Below are positions 11,950 through 21,789 of a DNA stretch of 64,000 nucleotides, one piece after another. The first letter of the stretch is position 1. Each line of letters starts with the position of its first letter. The notes beneath the pieces are model-generated. The model had not been told where the DNA came from. It saw only the letters and a program-made list of their open reading frames with translations, and did not search any database. The stretch comes from Cladopsammia gracilis (taxonomy: Eukaryota > Cnidaria > Anthozoa > Scleractinia > Dendrophylliidae), in NCBI GenBank assembly GCA_022457155.1, contig JAJGOT010000260.1, positions 558,001-622,000 of the forward strand, read 5' to 3'. The position numbers were made by a program, and so were the translations under genes.

Positions 11950-12462
11950 TACTACAAAATTCAGAAAGATGGGTTTGGCAGGGCTGTGCATTGGCAGTGC
12001 CAGGGGGACATAATTTAATATGCAACTCTTACATGTATCTTCAGTGAGAAGAAAAACTGAGTTGTTGTCCTTTGGGCTCCCTATGGTAACTGTAATAACA
12101 AAGCTACATGTAGCCTTGGTTGGTAATAAGAAAATTATTGTTAAATCAACATACTTTGACAATGTAAGTTATTTTCTTCAATGGGTTCTCCATTCTCCTG
12201 TGTGTCCTGATCAAGCTACTGTGAGCCACTGTGCTTCCATTTCTAGTAAATGAAATTAAAATGTTACTAACAACTTACCGCCATATCACATACATGTACA
12301 TGTACAGCTAATATTCTAAAATAAATAGAATGACCAACTGTTATAAAAATACAACTTTTACTATTCCCTGTTCACCCTATTAGGAATAAAAAAATGAAAA
12401 ATGTTTTTAAGTTGGCCTCGCTTAATAATAAATTAATAATATAATAAACAATCATTGCAAGA

Positions 12463-12573
12463 GGTTTTTGTGATATCCAGAATAATGAAGGTCAAGGTAA
12501 GACGTACAGTAGTGTTATCAGCCTCAGCCTCAGCCTTACCGAGTCCTTGATTATTCCGGATATCACAAAGACC
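12463..12573. mobile_element. foldback MITE, 111 bp
   Basis: Near-complete palindrome: GGTTTTTGTGATATCC on the left, GGATATCACAAAGACC on the right, arms of about 40 bp containing AATAATGAAGG / CCTTGATTATT. Confidence 0.7.
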
Positions 12574-13189
12574 ATAGACCATTGAGACCTTTTCAGCTTG
12601 TTTTTTATTGGCAACTAATTGTTATGAACAAATAACCTCAGCTAACTTTATAACCTTTTATTAGTGTGCAGGAGGGTGGGGTTTTTGGCCCAACCCACAC
12701 ACTCAGCAAGCGAAAGCTTACAAAATTCCAGGAGTATTGAACTTGCTCTGTCAACTTCAGAATAACTAGATTACATCATGTGCTCTGTATCCCATGAACC
12801 TATGTACTATACCACAGCATTAAACTGACTTATGGGGTACATTATTTGGCTGGAAAAAGGTTAAATACAATGAAACTTACTAGTAAACAATATTTAAATA
12901 TAGACAATAACTTTCATCTGATACATGTACACTGTACCTTGAACTACACTGTATCTTAGCCAAAACCTCTTCATTCTGTAAACGTTTATAATTGAAATTT
13001 CATTCATCTGGCCTTCTCCACTTTTTCTTTTTTCATTTCTCTCCTTGAGATCTTGGTATTTTGCATTTTTTATTTGTGGCAAACCACATGGAAGGTGTTT
13101 CAAGGCCAGGGCCATCAGGGATTTCTTTTAACATCTCAAGTACATGTATTTCCTAGAAAAAAATTACATTTTCCATAAGTACCGAAAAT
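12574..13189. other. no gene recognised
   Basis: Nothing supported. Confidence 0.4.
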
Positions 13190-13266
13190 TATCTGGGACG
13201 AGAAATGGCGGCGTAAAGAAGCTTTCTCCTTCCCGCTCGCTTCTCAGCAAGAATTCTACTCAATAG

Positions 13267-14226
13267 ATGGCCGCTACTATAACTAATTTCATTGGTAGGC
13301 GTAGAAACAGATCCTCTGGCAACTCTAGCGACGGAAACGGGAGCTCACCGGATTATAAAAAGCCAAAAACCTCTGCCGAGGGCATCGATAACAGCAACAT
13401 TTCTAGTAGCGAAGAGTTCAACGATGAAGTCATGACTGCTCTTGAAATGACTGCAGATATAAATGGCAAATTTCAAATGATCCTAAACAAGCTGAACAAG
13501 CTCGATGAAATTGAAACTTCAGTGAAGAATATTGAATCCACTCTTAATGCTCTAGAGGAAAGGACGAGAAAACTCGAGGACTTTCAGGACACCGCCTCGC
13601 AAGACATAAATGAGATAAAACGGAGATGTAGCTCTACAGAAGGGAAATGTACAGCAGCGCAACAAGCTATCGATAAACACAGCAATCTGTTGGCAGACCT
13701 ACAAAGAAAAGAAAAGGAGATTCAAGTACAAATGGAGGCGCTACACACGAAAGATCTTTATCTGGAAGCATACTCTAGGAGAGAAAATATAAAGTTCACG
13801 AACATCAGGGAGGTCACTTCACCGTCTGGAGAACGCGAAGACACCGAAGAAGTATTAAGAAACTTTCTAGAGAACGAACTTGGTCTACGAGATGCAAGAT
13901 CGGTAGAAATACAGCGAGTGCATCGACTAGGCAAAAGAAGGAGCGACTCTAGTCCACGTCCGATATTAGCAAGATTTTTGCGATATAGAGATTGTGAAAG
14001 CATTCTGGCTCTAGGGCATCGCCTTCGTGATAGTGATTACCAGATGTTCCAGGATCTACCAGTAGAGATCATAAAGCGAAGAAAAGATCAAATGGCTACT
14101 CTGAAGAAAGCAAAACAACATAAGATTCCAGCCTCGTTCAGTAGAGCGGAGCCTGACAAGCTGTATATCCGAGGCAAGATGTGGCCACCAGGGAAAACTC
14201 TTGAACTACATGCAACAGATGAGTAA
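13267..14226 (+). CDS. LINE ORF1 protein (L1 ORF1p-like RNA-binding chaperone)
   Basis: 319 aa. In the L1 family this protein trimerises through a coiled coil, coats the element RNA and has nucleic-acid chaperone activity. The visible layout fits: a Ser/Asn/Lys-rich head (1-50), a long heptad-like coiled coil (about 55-165), an RRM-type core opening with LEAYSRRENIKF at residue 166 and including VEIQRVHRLGKR and RPILARFLRY, then a C-terminal domain (about 256-310; KIPASFSRAEPDKLYIRGKM). The first ATG follows an ATGGCGGCG-containing leader. It ends with TAA at 14224-14226 and is followed by ORF2 on the same strand. No internal stop or frameshift. Confidence 0.85.
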   Translation: MAATITNFIGRRRNRSSGNSSDGNGSSPDYKKPKTSAEGIDNSNISSSEEFNDEVMTALEMTADINGKFQMILNKLNKLDEIETSVKNIESTLNALEERTRKLEDFQDTASQDINEIKRRCSSTEGKCTAAQQAIDKHSNLLADLQRKEKEIQVQMEALHTKDLYLEAYSRRENIKFTNIREVTSPSGEREDTEEVLRNFLENELGLRDARSVEIQRVHRLGKRRSDSSPRPILARFLRYRDCESILALGHRLRDSDYQMFQDLPVEIIKRRKDQMATLKKAKQHKIPASFSRAEPDKLYIRGKMWPPGKTLELHATDE

Positions 14227-14344
14227 TTGAAGGCTTTTCTGACAATTGACTTTTTGAATGTTATAGGCGAGTCGGGAAGAGCGAAGTGGAATAACTACCC
14301 CTGTAGACTTTTCCAAAAGCTACCTTCCTTCCCAACGCTATTAG

Positions 14345-14412
14345 GTTTTATTATTATTATTTTTATTATTACTATTATTATTACTATTATTATTATTATT
14401 ATTATTATTTGT
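14345..14412 (+). repeat. (TTA)n microsatellite in the LINE inter-ORF spacer
   Basis: TTATTATTA runs with ACT interruptions between ORF1 and ORF2; hydrophobic ORFs here are artefacts. Confidence 0.9.
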
Positions 14413-14664
14413 TATCTTTTTTTTGTTGTTGTCCTTTCTGCTATTGATGTTTTTCGTCTTGATCGTATACGATTACAGATTTCTTGGGTTGTTTACTTTT
14501 TCTATAGATACTATTCCTATGTGTGATGTTTTGTTTGTAAAACTTTTTTCACTTAATCATATGCTGAATTTTTGTAAGGCCAAACAGAAAGGGTATGACA
14601 AACACACCAAGGTGCTAACTTATGGTTCACTGATAAAGAAATTATTCAATAACCTACAATCATT

Positions 14665-17600
14665 ATGGAATTAAGAATTGCTTCGTTAAATGTCAGGGGA
14701 CTGAGGGACAATACCAAAAGAAGAGAAGTGTTTAATTGGCTACGCAAGAAAAATTTTCAAATTTACATGCTACAAGAGACGCATTGCACTGAAAACACCA
14801 ACGATTTATGGCGCACGGAATGGGGCTATCAAGCATGTTTCACTTCCTATGAGAGTAACAAAGCAGGCGTTTGCATTCTTTTTAATAATAACTTCAATTT
14901 TCAAATTATGAGAGCTTTTACGGATCCCTTGGGTCGTTTTATTATATGTGACTTAAAAATCAATGAAAAAACTCTAACCCTAGCTAACATATATGCCCCG
15001 AACGAAGATAATCCAATTTTCTTTCAAGAATTATTCGATCAATTAATAGGTTTTCAATGCGAACATGTAATTATTGGAGGCGACTTCAACCTTGTTTTGG
15101 ATGTCGAAAAGGATAAGAAGGGCGGCCTCGCCAGGTCACATTTAAATAGTTTGAAAACGGTCCAAAGCTTTTCTGATCAATTAGATTTACTGGATGTTTG
15201 GAGAATCTTTAATCCCGATGAAAGGCGATACACCTGGAGGCAGCGACTTCCTGAGGTCCATTGTAGACTTGATTTCTTTTTGGTAAGTCAGAGTATAATA
15301 GGTAACACTAATCAGGCAGATATCGTTCCTGGTTATAAAACCGACCATTCCATGATAACACTGACTTTATCCCTACATTCAAACTCTAGGGGACGAGGCT
15401 TCTGGAAACTAAACACATCTTTTTTAACAGAAGAGGCTTACATAAGCCTTATCAAAAACACAATCAAAGAAACACAGAACGAATATAAAGCAGACGAATC
15501 TGTTAGCCCCTCTTTACTGTGGGAAATGATAAAACTTAAAGTACGGGAGAAATCGCTCCACTATGCATCATCTAAAAAGAAACGGACAAAAGAACGAGAA
15601 ACAGAATTAGAGCAAATAATTTCTACCCTACAGAGGGAAATCGACTTTTTAAAAGACAGTGATACGCAAAAATCTGAAGATCTAACAAAACAATTAAATA
15701 CGTATAAGAGGGAATTTGAGAGAATCATAGTATCGAGAACTAAGGGTGCAATTTTAAGGGCTAAAGTTAGATGGTATAACAAAGGGGAAAAAAATACTAA
15801 ATACTTTCTAAATATGGAAAAAAGGCACCATAACCAGGGGACGATAAGCCAGCTGAAGATCAATGATACGGATTTTGTCACCTCAGATGAGACAATTTTA
15901 AGTGAGTGTGAATCTTTCTATAGAAACCTTTACTCATCCAAAATTAACACGCCTAATAATCACGATACACCTTTCTTTCGGCAAGATAACGATACAGTTT
16001 TAAGTATGGAGGAGCAGAACCTTTGTGAGGGGTTGTTAACAGAAAAAGAGTGCCTAGAAGCCTTAAAAGCTATGGAGTCAGAGAAAACCCCAGGAACTGA
16101 TGGTCTACCAGCTGAATTCTATAAGGTTTTTTGGATAGATATAAAAATACCTCTTATCAAAGCTCTTAATTTTTCACACGAAACAGGACAACTTTCAATT
16201 ACTCAGAGAAGAGGCATCATTAAGCTCATTCCCAAAAAGGACGCGGAACCTCATTTTATTAAGAACTGGAGACCCTTAACGCTTCTAAACTGTGATTATA
16301 AAATAGCAACAAAATCTGTGGCTAATCGATTGAAAACTGTACTTCCTAGGCTTGTAAACAACGACCAGACTGGCTTTATAAAAGGAAGATTCATCGGTGA
16401 AAACATCAGACTAATTGACAGTGTTATTAGTTTTGCAAAGGAAAAGAACATTCCAGGTTTACTTTTGTTTTTAGACTTCGAAAAGGCTTTCGACACTTTA
16501 GAACGGTCTTTCATCAAGAAAACGCTTCAGTTTTTTGGCTTCGGCCCTTCTTTTTCAAAGTGGATAAATGTATTTTACAACAATACGGAAAGCTGTGTTT
16601 TAAACAACGGTTGGACTAGTAGCTTCTTTAACATCCAAAGAGGGGTTAGGCAAGGCTGCCCTCTCTCGCCTTACCTTTTTGTCCTTTCAGTTGAAGTTTT
16701 AGCCAAAACAATTCGGAAAAACATAAATATCAAAGGAATCGTTGTTAATGAAATGGAAATCAAGTTAAGCCAATACGCAGACGATACAACTTTAATTTTA
16801 GACGGATCAAGGGAATCTTTAGCTGCTTCTCTTGTGACACTGGACATGTTTGGGGTTTTTTCCGGTCTCAGACTCAATGGTAAAAAAACAGTTGCCCTTT
16901 GGATTGGAGCGAACATTGGGAAGGAGGTTACACTCTTTCCAGAAAGAAATTTTAAATGGCCGAACGATAAAGTAAAAGCCCTGGGGGTGTGGTTTTCTGT
17001 GCATCCCGAAAAGACAGCAACCTTAAACTATGATGAAAAATTGGAAAAAGTCCGTAATATTTTGAGCTCCTGGAAATACCGTAGGCTAACTCTTCTAGGG
17101 AAAATCACAGTACTAAAGAGCCTAGTGGCTTCTCAATTGGTTTACATTTTTTCCTCAATGCATACGAACGAGAAGGTTATCAAAGAGGTTAACAAACTCT
17201 TTTATTCGTTTTTATGGAACTCAAAGGGGGATAAGATCAAACGTAACATAATAATAAACGACTATACAAATGGGGGGCTAAAAATGGTCGATATGGAAGC
17301 TTTCAATAAGTCGCTAAAGGTCGCGTGGATAAGCAAATACCTGGATTCAGAAAACCATGGGAAATGGAAAATTTTCTTTGACTTACAACTTAAAAGATAT
17401 GGAGGCAACATAATACTCACTGGTAATCTCGACAGAAAAGACACCACAAAGTATATCAAAGTAACAGATACTTTCATTAGAGAGATTTTAGAAATTTGGT
17501 CAGAAGTGAACTTCGATGGACTTATAGCTTCCGATGCACAGTTTTCAACGCAAACTTTATGGTACAACTCGCTTATCAGGATTGACAATTCTCCTATCTT

Positions 17601-18432
17601 CTACAAAGAATGGTTTTCTAAAGGAATATCCAAAATAAACCACTTGAGAAGGGCAGATAAAACTTACCTCACATTAAATGAATTTCAGAACAAATACAAC
17701 ATAAAAGTTAACCCTCTCATATATTATGGAGTAATATCGGCACTGAAATCTGCCTGGCGAAAGTGCAAGGACAGCTTGTTACAAATTAGCTCTAACCACG
17801 AAAGTTTCTCAACAAAAATATCCAAAACTCGGAAAGTAACTAAACTAGCATATAACAAACTCGTAAGTCTAAAAAGCGGCACACCGACACATAGCCAGCA
17901 AAAATGGCTGAATGACTGTACGGATGAAAATGATGAGAATGTTAACTGGAAACAGGCCTACCAACTAGCCTTCAAATACTCTAAAAGTGTACGACTAAGA
18001 GAGTTTCAATTTAAACTATTACACAGGCGACTACCAACAAATGATTTCTTAACTAAAATAGGTATAAAAGATAACTCAATGTGTTCCTTTTGCCGTGAAG
18101 AATCAGATAGTCTGTACCATCTTTTCTGGACATGTAAAAAGACATCCTCCTTTTGGGCAAACCTTGAGAGATGGATGCTGTACCATAAAATAACTGAGAG
18201 AAATTTTTCCTTAAAAAGTGCGGTAGCGCTTGGTCTGAGACCGGATTCCTCAAAGTGTCACCACCAAATTAATTTCTTGCTTCTTTTAGCAAGACATTAT
18301 ATTTGGTTATGTAAATACAAAGAAACTAGACCTGAATTGGACGCCTTCTTGTGTCACCTTAAATTTAATTATGAACTAGAATCTAAAGCTGAAAACTCCT
18401 TAATGCGAAAATGGAACCTTCCTGTTAATTGA
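14665..18432 (+). CDS. LINE ORF2: endonuclease and reverse transcriptase
   Basis: 1255 aa, open throughout. The N-terminal APE-type endonuclease shows N9 (ASLNVRG), E38 (LQETH), D140/N142 (GGDFN) and D227-H228 (KTDHSMI), the residues used by this family to nick target DNA. The RT follows with KTPGTDGLPAEFYK, QRRGIIKLIPKKD, DQTGFIKGRFIGENI, FLDFEKAFDTL (D604, D611), RGVRQGCPLSPYLF and the catalytic YADD at 704-707. A C-terminal knuckle has C1140, C1143, H1152 and C1157. In L1-type elements this enzyme performs target-primed reverse transcription. The ATG at 14665 is preceded by stops and begins directly with the endonuclease motif. The length fits L1/Tx1 ORF2. All key residues are present, so it is probably a recent copy. 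Confidence 0.95.
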   Translation: MELRIASLNVRGLRDNTKRREVFNWLRKKNFQIYMLQETHCTENTNDLWRTEWGYQACFTSYESNKAGVCILFNNNFNFQIMRAFTDPLGRFIICDLKINEKTLTLANIYAPNEDNPIFFQELFDQLIGFQCEHVIIGGDFNLVLDVEKDKKGGLARSHLNSLKTVQSFSDQLDLLDVWRIFNPDERRYTWRQRLPEVHCRLDFFLVSQSIIGNTNQADIVPGYKTDHSMITLTLSLHSNSRGRGFWKLNTSFLTEEAYISLIKNTIKETQNEYKADESVSPSLLWEMIKLKVREKSLHYASSKKKRTKERETELEQIISTLQREIDFLKDSDTQKSEDLTKQLNTYKREFERIIVSRTKGAILRAKVRWYNKGEKNTKYFLNMEKRHHNQGTISQLKINDTDFVTSDETILSECESFYRNLYSSKINTPNNHDTPFFRQDNDTVLSMEEQNLCEGLLTEKECLEALKAMESEKTPGTDGLPAEFYKVFWIDIKIPLIKALNFSHETGQLSITQRRGIIKLIPKKDAEPHFIKNWRPLTLLNCDYKIATKSVANRLKTVLPRLVNNDQTGFIKGRFIGENIRLIDSVISFAKEKNIPGLLLFLDFEKAFDTLERSFIKKTLQFFGFGPSFSKWINVFYNNTESCVLNNGWTSSFFNIQRGVRQGCPLSPYLFVLSVEVLAKTIRKNINIKGIVVNEMEIKLSQYADDTTLILDGSRESLAASLVTLDMFGVFSGLRLNGKKTVALWIGANIGKEVTLFPERNFKWPNDKVKALGVWFSVHPEKTATLNYDEKLEKVRNILSSWKYRRLTLLGKITVLKSLVASQLVYIFSSMHTNEKVIKEVNKLFYSFLWNSKGDKIKRNIIINDYTNGGLKMVDMEAFNKSLKVAWISKYLDSENHGKWKIFFDLQLKRYGGNIILTGNLDRKDTTKYIKVTDTFIREILEIWSEVNFDGLIASDAQFSTQTLWYNSLIRIDNSPIFYKEWFSKGISKINHLRRADKTYLTLNEFQNKYNIKVNPLIYYGVISALKSAWRKCKDSLLQISSNHESFSTKISKTRKVTKLAYNKLVSLKSGTPTHSQQKWLNDCTDENDENVNWKQAYQLAFKYSKSVRLREFQFKLLHRRLPTNDFLTKIGIKDNSMCSFCREESDSLYHLFWTCKKTSSFWANLERWMLYHKITERNFSLKSAVALGLRPDSSKCHHQINFLLLLARHYIWLCKYKETRPELDAFLCHLKFNYELESKAENSLMRKWNLPVN

Positions 18433-18690
18433 ACAAGTCTCTTTTCTCCTCGTTTTCGATTTACATATATACATACGCCTTGGTGGCACTATTTGTCATA
18501 CCTTTCAGCTGCGGCCACATAAGTATTGGTATGTGAAAATAGTTATCATATTGTAATTAGTTAATTTATTGTCACACTTGTTAATTTTTTCCTTTCCTTT
18601 TTATTTTATTGTAATTTTTGTTGTTGGTGTTCATTATAATAAAAAAAAAAATAAAAAAAAAAAAAATAATAAAAAAAATAAAATAAAATT

Positions 18691-19190
18691 GTTCACTGAA
18701 TAACTATCTGCCAGGAAAACTATTATTATTTATGGTCAATCTTATGTGTATCAACCATTCAGGACCACTTACTTGATGCCCAAAGTGCTGGGTCTATTCC
18801 AAGACTCCAGACTGCTAATGGTCTTAGTGCACATGTATTTTCCCTTTACACACCATCACACAAGGGTTTAGCCAAGTGAAAGTCTAAAGAGAAAAAAAGA
18901 AATTAAACCTGGCAAACCATAAACATTCTATTAAGACCTCCAGGGGGCTTCTAGAGGGGGGTGGGGGCTTATTTTAAACTTGAAGATGGACTTGTTGTTC
19001 CAGGAACATGTAGGCGATATGCAAGTCAAAAACTACATGTACCACATTTTCCTGATTAAACACCAGGAGCATTTATTTAAAACTCTGCCTTGCATATATT
19101 CGGGGGCCTGCATTATTTTATTAAATAGGGGTAATTTTTCATCATGTTTCGGAAAGTTCTCTCGTCGAAACGATAAAAGAGTTAGAAAGA
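18691..19190. other. no gene recognised
   Basis: Spacer between the LINE tail and the Penelope-like locus; nothing supported. Confidence 0.4.
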
Positions 19191-19289
19191 TTTCTGTAGT
19201 TTTTGGACATACTCCGTCCTGTACTCTTCTAATGTACAATGTTAAAAAATATATCTGTTCGTAAAAATATACATATGTGTTCGTAAAAA

Positions 19290-19333
19290 ACTGCAATTAA
19301 TTTCGCTGATAAAACTCAGCCTCATCAGGCAGT
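19290..19333 (-). ncRNA. hammerhead ribozyme-like motif of the Penelope-like element
   Basis: Minus strand: stem I ACTGC (19333-19329) pairs with GCAGT (19294-19290); core CTGATGA (19328-19322); one extra G; stem II GCTGA/TCAGC with a GTTTTA loop; GAAA (19304-19301); self-complementary ATTAAT stem III; predicted cleavage after the U at 19295 (AUU). It lies downstream of the GIY-YIG ORF, where Penelope-like elements are known to carry minimal hammerheads thought to act as dimers. Confidence 0.6.
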
Positions 19334-19476
19334 ATCTGCCATCTTGGATTCAAGATATATTTGCACCTTGGTGTATGATGCACCAAGTGTCTTATACCGT
19401 TCACATATTTCATGTTAGGTTTCACGAAGTGCCTCCTTCTTCTTCTAGCACTACTCTTGGTTTAACAAAGTCTTTC

Positions 19477-19806
19477 TTAGTGTTGATAACTTTCCCTCGT
19501 CGCCCTGTTTATCCTGACACTTTCTGCAATCTGTCTTAACATGGCATCCTTCCCGTACAATCCAGTCACTGACATCTTAAATTCTTGTCGTTCCTTGTCA
19601 TGCTTCTCCATGCAATGTCTCCACAGTGCTGATTTTTCGCTTTGATTCTCTAAACCCTCTGCGTGTTCCACTCCTCTCGTATAAGCATTTCTGGCTGTTT
19701 CCCCAATGTACTTATCTCTGCATCCCTGGCATTCAATTTCGTATGTTACACCGTGTGCACTACAGGGACCTTTCCCAGCTTGTTTGCAGACCAAAAAAAT
19801 CAGCAC
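19477..19806 (-). pseudogene. GIY-YIG endonuclease end of a Penelope-like polyprotein
   Basis: The minus-strand frame reads YEIECQGCRDKYIGETARNA, then TRGVEHAEGL and KSALWRHCMEKHDKERQEFK. The YE(I)xC..C...YIGET..R....R..EH pattern matches the zinc-linked GIY-YIG nuclease that forms the C-terminus of Penelope-like proteins. The upstream RT is missing. The final segment is broken: relative to the plus-strand copy, short deletions near 19470-19480 shift the frame and give an early stop. Confidence 0.75.
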
Positions 19807-20021
19807 TGTGGAGACATTGCGTGGAGAAGCATGACAAGGAACGACAAGAATTTAAGATGTCAGTGACTGGGTTGTACGGGAAGGATGCCATGTTAAGACA
19901 GATTGCAGAAAGTGTCAGGATAAACAGGGCGACGAGGGAATCCCTTATCAACACTAAGAAAGAGTGGAACTTTGTTAAACTACCAAGAGTAGTGCTAGAA
20001 GAAGAAGGAGGCACTTCGTGA
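19794..20021 (+). pseudogene. C-terminal fragment of a Penelope-like polyprotein, plus copy
   Basis: In-frame KKSALWRHCVEKHDKERQEF through INTKKEWNFVKLPRVVLEEE to a TGA at 20019. It covers the same region as the minus copy but keeps the final 25 or so codons intact. It lacks the GIY-YIG core, which begins upstream of the shared segment. The upstream 50 codons of the longer open frame are unrelated. Confidence 0.7.
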
Positions 20022-20109
20022 AACCTAACATGAAATATGTGAACGGTACAAGACACTTGGTGCATCATACACCAAGGTGCAAATATATCTTGAATCCAAG
20101 ATGGCGGAT

Positions 20110-20153
20110 ACTGCCTGACGAGGCAGAGTTTTATCAGCAAAATTAATTGTGGT
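20110..20153 (+). pseudogene. decayed hammerhead-like motif
   Basis: Counterpart of 19290-19333: ACTGC, CTGACGA and stem II remain, but GAAA has become AAAA and the closing GCAGT is GTGGT, so the core guanosine and stem I are lost. Confidence 0.5.
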
Positions 20154-20257
20154 TTTTTACGAACACATACGTATATTTTTACGAACAGATATATTAATTT
20201 TTTTAACATTGTGCGTAAGAAGAGTACAGGACGGAGTATGTCCAAAAACTACAGAAA

Positions 20258-21095
20258 AAAAATTTTTTCATCAGTTTTCATGATCACATTTTAGATTTTT
20301 TATTCCTAAATCTTAATTCAAAAGCTACATGTAAATTGATCAAAATATTCCTAATATTATCTTGATGAAAATAAAAAACAAGAAGTCTCAAAGAGACTAT
20401 AATAGTCAATAAATTTAACCAGAAATTCAACTGATGATCCCTGACCTTGAGACTTTTATTTGTCTTTTCATATAAACTATTAACTCTGGATAAAGTAACA
20501 ATGGAGCGATCCCAGGATGATAAAGATGACGAATTTTACATCTCGATTACTTGAAAGTCCCATTGACAAAAAATCCAGCAAAATAGAGACTATGCAGTGT
20601 CTAGTGTTGTCATTATTTGTTAATGTTTCTTTTTTTCATTTAAAACTGACAAAATAGCAGTTTAAAGCGGCTGTAGCGTACACTGTAATCATTAATAAAA
20701 ATTAATATTTCTACTGAAACAAAGCATATGGAACATGTCATTAGGTGGAATGGCTGCTGCAGTTTATTCCACCTAAAACTTTACATTTCATGGTAACAAT
20801 CAGTTACACAATACCAAATTCAAATAAACACCGGGCCTCAGATAAACACAGTACATGTACCTCAAAAAAATGCCAGGGGGCATTTATTTAGAACTCGGGC
20901 CCAGCATTTAACCAAGAAAATATGTTATCACACAGGCAAGTGGCAAATCTTCTTGGTAAGTATAGAAATATTGTACACTTTTTGGTGTCATCCTGAAATT
21001 CGCTCACCCTTGAAATGGAGGATACTGAAGTTTCCAACCCTGTATAATGCATACACTGAAACAAAAGCCAAAATGATAGAATGCCTTTAGAATGA
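20258..21095. other. no gene recognised
   Basis: AT-rich; nothing supported. Confidence 0.4.
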
Positions 21096-21775
21096 CAGTC
21101 AAACCTCTTCACAACAGCCACTTTGGGGACAGAGGGAAGTGGCCATTATGGAGAGGTACAACATTTTATTTCAATAAAAATGCTTATTTATAGCATACAT
21201 TTTTTTTTTCATTTATAGCATACATGTATGTATATGTAACACAACCAAAATATTCAAGTGTTCAGAACAAAAATGTTAACAAAACAAAGCGAGTAAGGTC
21301 CAATAAGTACATCAGTTTGTACATGATCGTTTGCTTTTATTATACAGTTTATTTTCTCTTTCGTGAAATGAAGCTGTCAAGAGTTTCTGCTTGAGTGATC
21401 TTTCACACATTTTACTAAGCAAAGCCATTACTTTGCTTGCAGCTTGGTCAAGTTCTTCGTTCCCATGAAACTCAGTAAACAAAGCTACATGTACATCATC
21501 AGCAGCTGCTAATGCTTCTTTCGCTGACTGTAACTTTGGTTTACTAAGGAGGGTCAAAATCGTGCACTAAACATGTGCCACAATTGATAAGATACTGTAC
21601 AGCCAGACAACGTCCAGTACAGATCAGGTTTCTTGACCTTTTATTAATGTACGCCAAAACACCGTTCGTCGATCGTTGTTTAAGTGGCCGTGGTGGAGAG
21701 GTTATTTTGCCAGCTGTGACAAGCTTCAGTGGCCGTTGCCGTTATGGAGAGGTAGCCATTGTACAGAGGTTAAAA
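21096..21775. mobile_element. possible Tigger-like element remnant
   Basis: Begins CAGTCAAACCTCTTCACAAC, close to the TIR of the 11768-11949 MITE, and ends with repeated GTGGCCRTTATGGAGAGGT and CAGAGGTT. The right end and target site are degraded. An 81-codon minus-strand ORF (21557-21312; LQSAKEALAAADDVHVALF) could be a transposase tail, but it is not recognised. Confidence 0.35.
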
Positions 21776-21789
21776 CAAGAGTGAATCAA

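Larger units (their letters stand above)
13190..18690 (+). mobile_element. full-length L1-like (L1/Tx1 group) LINE
   Basis: Two-ORF non-LTR retrotransposon: 5' UTR from about 13190 (edge uncertain), ORF1 13267-14226, a 438-bp spacer with a (TTA)n tract, ORF2 14665-18432, a 3' UTR of about 190 bp and an A-rich tail (AAT/AAA pattern, about 18640-18690). Both ORFs are open, so it could encode its own machinery. No clear target-site duplication was found by eye. Confidence 0.9.
19191..20257. mobile_element. palindromic Penelope-like element locus
   Basis: Two inverted arms, 19191-19637 and 19793-20257, hold the 3' part of the same element in opposite directions around a 155-bp unique centre. The minus copy extends through the centre into a GIY-YIG domain; the plus copy begins inside the following segment. 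Each arm carries, after the ORF, a hammerhead-like motif (intact-looking on the minus copy, decayed on the plus copy). GIY-YIG endonuclease and hammerheads in repeated ends are known of Penelope-like elements. The reverse transcriptase is absent. Confidence 0.8.

Noticed and set aside
14227..14674. Hydrophobic ORFs between LINE ORF1 and ORF2
   Set aside because: Driven by the (TTA)n tract; no ATG context or conserved motif.
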